Source: Sporosarcina limicola (GTDB taxonomy: Bacteria; Bacillota; Bacilli; Bacillales_A; Planococcaceae). From it: a stretch of 64,000 nt of DNA. The stretch covers positions 1-64,000 of the forward strand of contig NZ_JADBEL010000014.1 in NCBI RefSeq assembly GCF_014873855.1, in the 5' to 3' direction. Of this stretch, positions 57,112 through 64,000 are shown one piece after another. The stretch's first letter is position 1; every line of letters starts with the position of its first letter. The notes beneath the pieces are model-generated. The model was not told the DNA's origin. It searched no databases and saw only the letters and a list, made by a program, of their open reading frames with translations. Both the position numbers and the translations under genes were made by a program.

Positions 57112-57867
57112 TTACTTCGCAATCCAACCGCCATCCATTGGAATCACTGTACCGTGAATATAATCAGCCGCTTGGCTTGCCAAGTACAATGTCAAGCCCG
57201 CTACTTCACTTGGTTGAGCCCATCGTCCTGCTGGTGTTTCCTTCGCAACCCACTTCGCAATTGCACCGTCCCCTTCAAAGTCCGCTTTGTTCATCGGCGT
57301 TTGAATGGCCCCTGGCGCAATCGCATTGACACGAATCCCCGCGCGGCAATAATCAGCATCGGTCTGTTTCGTATAGCCAATAACAGCATGCTTAGATGTT
57401 GTATAAGCCGCACCTCCCCCACCCGCAACAAGTCCCGCAATTGATGCCATATTCACAATGACCCCAGATTTCCGTTGTAGCATATAGGGTAAAATCGCAT
57501 TCGTTACAACATACATGCCTTTTACATTCGTATCCATAATACGATCCCACAATGCTTCATCCGTTTCTAATGTTTTAGCGAATCCGTCTAAAATGCCGGC
57601 CGTGTTCAATAATATGTCGATGTGTTGAAACGTCGAAAGTGCCTGTTCTACAGCTTGTTTGACATCATCGCGCTTGCTGACATTCCCAACTATATAAGCA
57701 AAACGTGTGTCGTACTGCTCTTTTAATGACCGTAGTCCTTCCTCTTGCCTATCGAACGCAAAAACATTTGCCCCATTGTCTAGAAAAGCAATCGCTTGTG
57801 CTTGACCAATACCAGAAGCGGCCCCTGTTATAAAGACCGTTTGTCCATCAAATTCTTCAAATTTCAT
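57112..57867 (-). CDS. Short-chain dehydrogenase/reductase
   Basis: This 251-residue classical SDR has the NAD(P)-binding TGAASGIGQA, LLNTAGIL, the catalytic Ser in NMASIAGL and the YTTSK pair, and ends in IPMDGGW. The Asp after strand 2 (FAFDRQEE) suggests NAD(H) rather than NADP(H). It resembles FabG-like 3-oxoacyl reductases, but the substrate is open. It has a start at 57867 after a GGAGG site and its own upstream terminator separates it from the Tad2-like gene. Confidence 0.88.
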   Translation of the reverse strand: MKFEEFDGQTVFITGAASGIGQAQAIAFLDNGANVFAFDRQEEGLRSLKEQYDTRFAYIVGNVSKRDDVKQAVEQALSTFQHIDILLNTAGILDGFAKTLETDEALWDRIMDTNVKGMYVVTNAILPYMLQRKSGVIVNMASIAGLVAGGGGAAYTTSKHAVIGYTKQTDADYCRAGIRVNAIAPGAIQTPMNKADFEGDGAIAKWVAKETPAGRWAQPSEVAGLTLYLASQAADYIHGTVIPMDGGWIAK

Positions 57868-57884
57868 ATGTTTTCCTCCATATA

Positions 57885-57912
57885 GAAAAAGCCCATGAAT
57901 GACTCATGAGCC
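57885..57912 (-). terminator. Hairpin terminator of the Tad2-family gene
   Basis: On the minus strand GGCTCATGA pairs with TTCATGGGC (some GU) and is followed by TTTTT. Confidence 0.65.
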
Positions 57913-57935
57913 TATGTCCTATGTACTAAATCGGT

Positions 57936-58157
57936 TCAATCAACAATGATCCAATCCTCCGCCAACAAATCACAAACCGTTGGGGTGAACATTGTGTAGC
58001 CCTCTCCTTCGACATCGATTAAAAAATAAGGGTTCAAGGATTTCCCAACATGCTCTCCAGCACCTACTAATATCACATACAATTCTGCGCCGCCCCAGCC
58101 ACTGCGAATGACTTTCTCGCCAGCTTTTAAACGTGGTAAAATTTCTTCAAATGTCAT
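57936..58157 (-). CDS. DUF2829/Tad2-family protein
   Basis: The 73-residue product starts MTFEEILPRLKAGEKV, then RSGWGG, and ends in TPTVCDLLAEDWIIVD, all typical of DUF2829. Members from phages, called Tad2, sequester the cyclic signal of the Thoeris defence system. Many others sit in bacterial genomes with no known role. GGTGG precedes the ATG at 58157. No Thoeris gene (SIR2 or TIR) is seen in the window. It may be a phage leftover or a household relative. Confidence 0.85.
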   Translation of the reverse strand: MTFEEILPRLKAGEKVIRSGWGGAELYVILVGAGEHVGKSLNPYFLIDVEGEGYTMFTPTVCDLLAEDWIIVD

Positions 58158-58372
58158 TTGTCTTCCACCTTTCGCACCACTCCTCAAAATAGAGGGTGTT
58201 TACATACTTGCATTATACACCAATCGAAAAAAGTAACCACCCTGTGCTGTCAACCAAGAAGCAGAGTCGTTACTCCCTGTTACACCTTATCTTTTTCCAC
58301 AGGTCAACCACTATTTATTAAAAATCGGATATACTCCGATTGCCCTCATTTATTCGTGCTAGTACACCGTTG

Positions 58373-58873
58373 TCAAGCTCCTCCCCCTCCAGCCGCTGCA
58401 GCGCCCTGGGCAGCCTTCGCGCAATCAATTGCCACAACGAGTGCTACGAGAAGTGGTTCCATTTCATCATCCGCAATTTGCAGCTGGTAGCTATCACCCC
58501 ATGTGAACCACTTTTTGCTGACGGCGCCAATCAGTTTTCTATTTTGGTACACTTCGAAATTCATATCCCACCAATTCCCCCGTACTTCTATCCCAGCGGC
58601 ATCAATTGTATAACGTGCTTTCAAAAAAGAAAACTCCTTTTTTATCATCATCGTTTCTTGTCCATGTACGTCTACAAAGAAAGTCGGTAGAAAACTAAAT
58701 ACTTTTTTCGTAATCATCGCAACTTCCTGCCTGGCCGCATCCGTAATAGAAAAAGTCTTCGGCATTTGCATGAAGCTTCCTTCCACAAAATACACTTCGT
58801 TCTCCAGCTCATCCTTCACCGAAAACTTGCCGCTCAGGCTCAATACCTTTTGCTTGATGTATAACTGTCTCAT
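58373..58873 (-). CDS. LURP-one-related/YxjI-like protein
   Basis: The 166-residue product has the LOR fold pattern: VLSLSGKFSVKDELEN, VEGSFMQMPKTF, IKKEFSFLKARYTI and VRGNWWDMNFEV. LOR proteins are tubby-like barrels, found in Bacillus as YxjI, with unclear function. The C-terminus ends in an Ala- and Gly-rich tail (GAAAAGGGGA). The start at 58873 is set by GGGGGG before it. It is a single gene on the minus strand. Confidence 0.8.
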   Translation of the reverse strand: MRQLYIKQKVLSLSGKFSVKDELENEVYFVEGSFMQMPKTFSITDAARQEVAMITKKVFSFLPTFFVDVHGQETMMIKKEFSFLKARYTIDAAGIEVRGNWWDMNFEVYQNRKLIGAVSKKWFTWGDSYQLQIADDEMEPLLVALVVAIDCAKAAQGAAAAGGGGA

Positions 58874-59171
58874 GCTAATCCCCCCTCGTATTGAAAGTCT
58901 ATTTTCAGTCAATCTCTGTATCTTTTATACGTTACTGACGAAGAAACGTTTCAATTTTCGGAGAATTTTCTTTTTAAGCGCCGCACATGTAGAACATACC
59001 AACACTCAAGCATACTTCCGTGCCAACACCGCTCTCCCACCCTGACATGTCCCAAATAATACGGATATACGACAACTTTGTTGTGGTGGAAGTATAAAAT
59101 GTCCGCAGCACTCATTTCGGCACTAAGAAATCCCTATTTTCCCGAACTCCATTCCGAATGTTATCAGTAGA
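58874..59171. other. Non-coding stretch
   Basis: No gene, repeat or clear hairpin is seen here. It ends where the XRE remnant begins. Confidence 0.5.
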
Positions 59172-59395
59172 AACATTGGTCCACCTTTGGAAACGCTTGA
59201 GAAAATTATTGATGCGTTAGACATTTCAACTTTGGAGTTTTTCCACTACCAGAGGCTGAATACTGTCACCGATATAACGAACAAAAAACTATTAATCGAT
59301 ATCCATCGAATGTTTTATTAGAACGCAATCTGGGAGAGATAAAATTTGTAGTGAACACGGCAAAAGAATTTTTGGATACAATCGATAATAAATAA
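59172..59395 (+). pseudogene. XRE regulator remnant, 3' half
   Basis: The sequence aligns with 47411-47634, the 3' half of the BREX-linked XRE gene, at about 80 per cent: TLEKIIDALDIS, LEFFHYQRLNT, TDITNKKLLIDIH, with a small deletion after the last block that shifts the frame before VVNTAKEFLDTIDNK. The HTH part is missing. The stop and the terminator beyond it are still present, so the duplicate once was a full gene. Confidence 0.88.
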
Positions 59396-59396
59396 G

Positions 59397-59452
59397 AAAA
59401 GTGCCCACCAAACGCCCCAGTTAGAGACTGGGACGTTTGGTGGGCACTCTTT
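59397..59452 (+). terminator. Terminator of the XRE remnant, diverged inner stem
   Basis: The outer stem AAAGTGCC/GGCACTCTTTT and the loop match the copy at 47636-47690, but the inner stem reads CACCAAACG and CGTTTGGTG instead of AAGCATCC and GGATGCTT, paired in both. Confidence 0.88.
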
Positions 59453-59650
59453 TAGCAATTTACTGTTATTCTTGGCTTTCGTAGTGATAATCAAGTTAGC
59501 CACCACTGTTGCTGAGCTTTTAACTAGAACAAATTTAGCTTCCCATTGATATGCGGTTGTAATGAATACGCCATGATGTAAATCGTGGAGCATCGCCTTA
59601 CTACATAACAAAAAAGATGGACTCCCCCACTTTTCGGCATTATGCCAAAA

Positions 59651-59881
59651 CTAATCGGAAAGTCCATTTACATAAATACTATACGGTTTTGTATATGATT
59701 GAATCCACTTCTCAATATCTTCCATATCGGGCCTCGTTTCATAATTGGCTATTCGTAAGCAAAAATCATATAAGGTTCCACCAAATTGTTGAAATCCTGA
59801 TCGATGTGCCATCACTATATCTTCTTTGTACAAATATACTATTTCATTCATCGCCATGATTATGTCCGAGAAAGACGTCAC
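59651..59881 (-). CDS. Hypothetical protein, coupled to the small frame upstream
   Basis: This 76-residue protein (or shorter, from one of two inner ATGs) is not recognised. It has an acidic start and an aromatic middle (FGGTLYDFCLRIANYE). Its GTG start overlaps the TGA of the 39-residue frame by four bases (GTGA), as for coupled genes. It could be the small effector of a two-gene unit; that is inference. Confidence 0.5.
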   Translation of the reverse strand: MTSFSDIIMAMNEIVYLYKEDIVMAHRSGFQQFGGTLYDFCLRIANYETRPDMEDIEKWIQSYTKPYSIYVNGLSD

Positions 59882-59997
59882 AACAGGTCATGGTTGTCTT
59901 TTAGAGACTCCTGAAGAAGTGCTTCACGGAGCATGTCTCTACTTATTTTCTGTTGGTACTTTTTTATTTTTTCTAACTCTTTTTTATTTTCAGCCAT
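59878..59997 (-). CDS. 39-residue helical protein, antitoxin-like size
   Basis: The frame starts ATG GCT GAA after a GGGAG site and encodes a charged, helical peptide (KKELEKIKKYQQKISRDM and following). It ends at the overlapping start of the next small gene. The arrangement resembles a minimal toxin-antitoxin pair, without further proof. Confidence 0.5.
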   Translation of the reverse strand: MAENKKELEKIKKYQQKISRDMLREALLQESLKDNHDLL

Positions 59998-60244
59998 ATA
60001 ATTTTCTCCCTTCAACTGACCGTTATTCAAGCTTTAGACAAATTTTTATTATCCGAATTCATACGGCCACCCCGTTCCAGACTATATGCCTATAGTCTAC
60101 AGGTAGAACAGAATCTATACTTAATTTGACAAACAGCACGTTATCCTCTTAGGAAACACTCTTCAAATTGGAGTACCTAATTTATCATTTCGTTTTTTTA
60201 AGCTGCACAGGACTAAAGGTAAACCCCGCTTTCATTCTATTGTG

Positions 60245-60250
60245 TATAAT
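60245..60250 (+). promoter_or_regulatory. -10 box of the protease gene
   Basis: TATAAT sits 42 bases before the ATG of the HtrA-like gene in a 290-base gap that otherwise shows no gene. A matching -35 is not clear. Confidence 0.4.
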
Positions 60251-60291
60251 AAACAATAGCATTAGTAGTATTAAAGTTGGGGTGAGGACAT

Positions 60292-61092
60292 ATGAATCCA
60301 AATGAAAAACAGCAGGTTCATTTTATAGAAGATATCGATGACGATGAACTACAAGACCTTGTGTTAGAGGCGCAACGTGAAGCTCTTTCTAAAGAAGCAC
60401 AAGAAAAAAGAAGTCAAAAAAAGAAGCGCCCGTTTCCAAAATGGTTGTTTTGGCTGATTTCGATCGTGATGGTCGTCAATACATTTGCGGTGATTTTTGA
60501 AGTTTATTCAATCCCAGCCATTGAATTTTTAAAAACTTCTGCGCGATTGTCGTCGCAAACTGATATTGCTTCTTATAAAAAATCCGTTGTCGTTATATTG
60601 ACCAAAGATAGTAAAGGAACAGGATTTTCCATTTCGAGTGATGGAACCATTCTCACAAACTATCATGTCATCGAAGGGAACGATAAGGTAATGGTCACGT
60701 TTCCAGATGAAGGGCGTTTTACCGCCAAAGTAGTACATACCTATCCAGCGGTCGATCTTGCTGTATTAGAAATAAATGGTGAAGACTTGCCCTATTTGGA
60801 ACTTGCTAAACAACCGGCCTATGAGGACAACGAACCCATTTATTTTATCGGTAATCCGTTAAGCTTTACAAGCATCGCGAATGAAGGGACAATTATTGAA
60901 TCTATCAAGTTAAAGGATTGGGAAGAACCTGTCATGATGATAAAGGCGCCTGTCTATCGAGGAAATAGCGGTAGCCCCGTACTAGATCGTAAGGGGCAGG
61001 TAATCGGCGTTGTGTTCGCTACGTTAGAGCATGAAACCCATGGAAATGTCGGGTTATTTGTGCCTATTGATGCGTATTACCGCCAGCAATGA
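60292..61092 (+). CDS. Membrane-anchored HtrA-like serine protease without PDZ domain
   Basis: This 266-residue protein has a charged cytoplasmic N-terminus with KKKR before a membrane segment at about 50-72, then a trypsin-like domain outside the cell. The triad is His125 in NYHVIEG, Asp155 in AVDLAVL and Ser226 in RGNSGSP. HtrA proteases degrade misfolded envelope proteins, and this one lacks the usual C-terminal PDZ domain, so it is a minimal form. A GGGGTGAGG site precedes the ATG by six bases. Confidence 0.88.
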   Translation: MNPNEKQQVHFIEDIDDDELQDLVLEAQREALSKEAQEKRSQKKKRPFPKWLFWLISIVMVVNTFAVIFEVYSIPAIEFLKTSARLSSQTDIASYKKSVVVILTKDSKGTGFSISSDGTILTNYHVIEGNDKVMVTFPDEGRFTAKVVHTYPAVDLAVLEINGEDLPYLELAKQPAYEDNEPIYFIGNPLSFTSIANEGTIIESIKLKDWEEPVMMIKAPVYRGNSGSPVLDRKGQVIGVVFATLEHETHGNVGLFVPIDAYYRQQ

Positions 61093-61130
61093 AAATGGAG
61101 GTAATAGGGATTTGGAAGGGGGTTAGTTCC

Positions 61131-61703
61131 TCAATTACCTTTAGGCTCAATCCCAATATAAATAATCTCCCAAACCCATTTCGCCCATGCTTGATTATCC
61201 ATTTTTAATGAAGTTGGTTTATTAATTGTATTAAACAAAAGATTCACCAAAACATCGGTTGGAATTTCTTCTCTAATAACATTTGCTTGTTTTCCATTTT
61301 CAACAATATCTATGATCTTTTTGATGATATGCAAATGATCTTCAATAAATGTTTGCTTCATCTTTGTCACCACATCAGAATCACTTTGCAATAATGGAAT
61401 AATCCTAAGAATACTATGAATATGTGTATATTTGATCATTAATTCAATCAGTTTGAGCAATTGTTCCTTCGCATCTTTATGTGCAACAATTGTCGATAGC
61501 TCATCTGTATAGTTCACCATTAATTCATTCATGTAATCGGCAATAAGATCATCTTTTGATGCGTAATATTCATATAATGTACTTCTACCAATTTCCAGTA
61601 ATGTTGATAATGCTGAAAAGTTAAACCCTCCATAACCTTGTTCTAGGAGTAATTTTTCAGTTACTCTCATGAGTTCTGGCCGTTCTAATTTTTTCCGCTT
61701 CAT
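61131..61703 (-). CDS. TetR-family regulator
   Basis: This 190-residue protein has the N-terminal TetR HTH (GFNFSALSTLLEIGRSTLYEYYASKDDLI) and a helical ligand domain. It lies 128 bases downstream of the MMPL transporter gene on the same strand, past that gene's terminator. It is the likely regulator of the transporter or of drug and lipid stress genes. A short gap to the convergent protease gene has no clear terminator. Confidence 0.9.
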   Translation of the reverse strand: MKRKKLERPELMRVTEKLLLEQGYGGFNFSALSTLLEIGRSTLYEYYASKDDLIADYMNELMVNYTDELSTIVAHKDAKEQLLKLIELMIKYTHIHSILRIIPLLQSDSDVVTKMKQTFIEDHLHIIKKIIDIVENGKQANVIREEIPTDVLVNLLFNTINKPTSLKMDNQAWAKWVWEIIYIGIEPKGN

Positions 61704-61780
61704 TTTTTATCACCTAAAATAGAATTTACTCTTAATATAACACATTATCCCCACCTATAAAGAAATCGATAAGTTTTTAT

Positions 61781-61818
61781 AAAAAAAAGAAGACTGATGG
61801 ATAGACTCAGTCTTCTTT
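61781..61818 (-). terminator. Terminator of the MMPL gene
   Basis: AAGAAGACTGA and TCAGTCTTCTT form an 11-bp stem with a nine-base loop, followed on the minus strand by TTTTTTTT. Confidence 0.9.
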
Positions 61819-61830
61819 CTAATAGTGATC

Positions 61831-64000
61831 TCATTTCGATGATGTCACTTTTTGCGGCCAAAGAGCCCATTTATCCAATTTCACCATTAGCGCTGGTACT
61901 AAAATTGTTCGAACTAAGAATGTATCGATTAATACACCAACAGCGACTGTGAAACCGAACATAAATAGCTCAAGGATTGGTTGGGTCATGAGCACGGCAA
62001 ACGTTGCGGCTAAAATAATACCTGCTGATGAAATGACACCACCTGTACGGGCCAATCCTAATTCAACTGCTTTCTTAATTGGGTGTTTTTTCGCTTCTTC
62101 CTTAATGCGAGAAATAAGCATTATATTATAGTCGACACCCAATGCGACTAGGAAAATAAACGAATACAGTGGAATCCGATAACTCATCGCATCGTAGTTA
62201 AATACATTTTTGAACATAAAGATACTAAATCCTAATGCGGCAAAGTAAGATAAAATAATTGTTGCCATCATATAGATTGGTGCAATGAGTGACTGCGATT
62301 GAAAACCAAGTAGAATGGTAATAAGTAACGTAATTGCAATGACAACAACTACTGTATCACGGTCATTGACGGCTCTTGTGTCAGCTTGTTTCGCCGTTTC
62401 GCCTGCAAAATACAAGCTCGTTTGTTCAAATCCCGCTTTTGAGAGTAGCTTTTCGTCATTGTCACGCAAAACGTTTAAGTGATCCATAGTTTCTACATCA
62501 TAAGGATTACCAGTAAAAACGATACTTAACTTTGCTGTTTTCTCATCATCTGTTAACCAGAATCCTTTACCAAACGCTGCTATATCAGGGTTGGATAAGT
62601 CTGGTGTGACATTTTCCACGCCCTCTTTTGCAAGAATTTCTTTTCTGAGATTCGCCAGGTGTTCAACATTTAGTTTATCTTTCCCCTCAACAATTACCGT
62701 TGTCATCGCTAATTCACCGGGAGCAAAGTTCTTCTCAAGTACTTCGAATCCTTGTCTTGATTCCATATCTTCTGGAAAAGATTTAATCAGGTTAAAAGAA
62801 TATTCATTCGTGGTGACATTTAATGACACAATAATTAAAAGGATGGCAACGACAGAGCCACTTATTATTGGTCGTTTTGTGACAGTTGCGGCAAGTTTGT
62901 CCCAAAAGCCAGGTTTCATCTTTTCAGCGGACCCTAATTTGGGGATATATGGCCAAAATGATTTACGACCAAAGAGCACAAATAGGGCAGGTAATAAGGT
63001 TAAGCCACCTAGTAAAATAAAAACGAGCGCAATCGAGAACACTGGTGCAAAGTTGCGATACGGCTCAAATACTGCTGCAAAGAGTACGAGCATTGCGGCA
63101 ATCACTGTTGTGCCGCTAAAGAAAATTGGCTCGCTTACTTTCTCCATTGCAAGTGTCATCGCTTTATGTTTATCCTCATGTAACCGTAATTCCTCTCTAA
63201 ATCGAGAAACGATGAATAAAGCATAATCGGTAATCACTGCTAAAAGAAGAATCGACATAATGGATACCGATTGACTTTCAATTCCCATCCCATTCTTGCC
63301 AAACATGCCAATTACCCGGTCAACAACTTGATAAATAAGACCCGCACCTAATAATGGAACAAGGGCAATAATTGGGGAGCGGTAAATGACAATTAAGATG
63401 ACAAAGATTAAGCCGACTGTCCCTAATAATAAAACAAGGTCAGCACTCGCAAATATGGCGATCATATCCGAGACGATACCCGCTGGACCTGTGATTTTTA
63501 ATTCGAGGTCTTTGTTCTCTTTTAACTCTTTATTAGCAATACTGTTGATGTCTTTAATTGTTGTGTTGATTACTTTTCGTTCAAGTCCATCTTTTAAGTT
63601 AACGGGTAATATGAATGTAGTTTTATTCTTAGATATAAAAGTAGATTTAAGTTCTTCACTAAATTCATAGACAGGAATAACTTCTTTCACACCAGTTAAC
63701 GAAGCTGTCTCTAATTTTTCATTGATTCCATCAATCTGTTTTAAATCCTGGTCTGTTAATCCGTTTTCATTATGAAAGACTAGGATTGCAGGGACCCCAA
63801 TCTCTCCTTTAAAGTGTATTTGTAATTTATTCTCGGCAACCATTGATTCGGCATCATCTGGAAGCCCGGTATTATTAATACTCGTAGCATAATCTTTTGC
63901 ACCTGATGAAAGTCCGCTTACTGCAATAGCTAAGAGAATCCAAATAAGGACAGTCCATTTCGCACCTTTTTTACTACTTGCAGCTGCTGTTAGTTTATTG
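61831..64000 (-). CDS. MMPL/RND-family transporter, N-terminus outside the window
   Basis: The open frame runs to the right edge; upstream of the inner ATG at 63843 it continues with KWTVLIWILLAIAVSGLSSG, the first membrane helix, so the true start lies beyond 64000. About 720 residues are visible. They show two sets of RND-like helices with the VLLLGTVGLIFVIL and VDYNIMLISRIKEE regions (proton-relay Asp-Tyr) and two large extracellular domains. Members export lipids, drugs or siderophores. The closest known type is the YdgH/YdfJ group of Bacillus. A TetR gene follows. Confidence 0.9.
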   Translation of the reverse strand, partial: NKLTAAASSKKGAKWTVLIWILLAIAVSGLSSGAKDYATSINNTGLPDDAESMVAENKLQIHFKGEIGVPAILVFHNENGLTDQDLKQIDGINEKLETASLTGVKEVIPVYEFSEELKSTFISKNKTTFILPVNLKDGLERKVINTTIKDINSIANKELKENKDLELKITGPAGIVSDMIAIFASADLVLLLGTVGLIFVILIVIYRSPIIALVPLLGAGLIYQVVDRVIGMFGKNGMGIESQSVSIMSILLLAVITDYALFIVSRFREELRLHEDKHKAMTLAMEKVSEPIFFSGTTVIAAMLVLFAAVFEPYRNFAPVFSIALVFILLGGLTLLPALFVLFGRKSFWPYIPKLGSAEKMKPGFWDKLAATVTKRPIISGSVVAILLIIVSLNVTTNEYSFNLIKSFPEDMESRQGFEVLEKNFAPGELAMTTVIVEGKDKLNVEHLANLRKEILAKEGVENVTPDLSNPDIAAFGKGFWLTDDEKTAKLSIVFTGNPYDVETMDHLNVLRDNDEKLLSKAGFEQTSLYFAGETAKQADTRAVNDRDTVVVVIAITLLITILLGFQSQSLIAPIYMMATIILSYFAALGFSIFMFKNVFNYDAMSYRIPLYSFIFLVALGVDYNIMLISRIKEEAKKHPIKKAVELGLARTGGVISSAGIILAATFAVLMTQPILELFMFGFTVAVGVLIDTFLVRTILVPALMVKLDKWALWPQKVTSSK

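Noticed and set aside
62591-63226. 211-residue plus-strand frame inside the MMPL gene
   Set aside because: Ser-rich antisense shadow of membrane-helix codons.
1-64000. CRISPR arrays, tRNA or rRNA genes
   Set aside because: The repeats seen are few, long and widely spaced; no regular repeat-spacer pattern and no cloverleaf or rRNA sequence was noticed by eye.

Overview
The window looks like a chromosomal piece of a low-GC Gram-positive bacterium of the order Bacillales, probably Planococcaceae-like (Sporosarcina or Lysinibacillus relatives). The reasons are AT-rich DNA, strong AGGAGG-type ribosome binding sites, frequent TTG/GTG starts, an IS4-family element of the Bacillales kind, and household genes such as a dbpA/yxiN-type RNA helicase and a queT gene with its RNA leader. 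The genus call is inference from gene style only.

Most of the window is a defence island in which intact systems sit between decayed ones. From left to right: the start of rtcB and an esterase (1-1050); a minus-strand run 11286 to 1788 with a Shango-like trio (TerB protein, P-loop ATPase, Lhr-like helicase) followed by an SF1 helicase-nuclease, a DUF4268 nuclease-like protein and a small acidic protein; a decayed patch (hsdR scrap, truncated uvsE, frameshifted sigma factor) with a SEC-C/HEAT protein; a 1164-residue beta-helix protein fused to two CbxX-type AAA+ modules; a metabolic insert (usp remnant, old yellow enzyme, methyltransferase); a nitrilase-like plus PD-(D/E)XK-like pair; an hsdR pseudogene; a DUF2075 plus SF2 helicase operon whose helicase tail is broken by an IS4-family element with perfect 9-bp target duplications; a six-gene type 3 BREX operon (46987 to 34027) with a divergent XRE regulator; a MazG-like protein plus a PLD-helicase carrying an in-frame TAG; a RelE-like toxin-antitoxin pair.

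From about 51.7 kb the content becomes more ordinary: a SUKH-like protein, dbpA, an XRE / ImmA-IrrE / PIN triad, queT under a convincing preQ1-II riboswitch, an SDR dehydrogenase, a Tad2-family (DUF2829) protein, a LURP-one-like protein, a scrap of a second XRE regulator, a membrane-anchored HtrA-like protease, a TetR regulator and the C-terminal part of an MMPL transporter.

Several repeats tie the island together. A 66-bp hsdR 3'-end segment occurs three times (351, 11533, 25147). A promoter segment of about 120 bp with a palindrome around its -10 box precedes both the Shango-like operon (11320-11440) and the DUF2075 operon (33528-33660). The 3' end and terminator of the BREX-linked XRE gene recur at 59.2 kb, where the inner terminator stem has changed on both arms. 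No rRNA, tRNA or CRISPR array was seen. All functions are read from motifs and gene context; no database search was possible.
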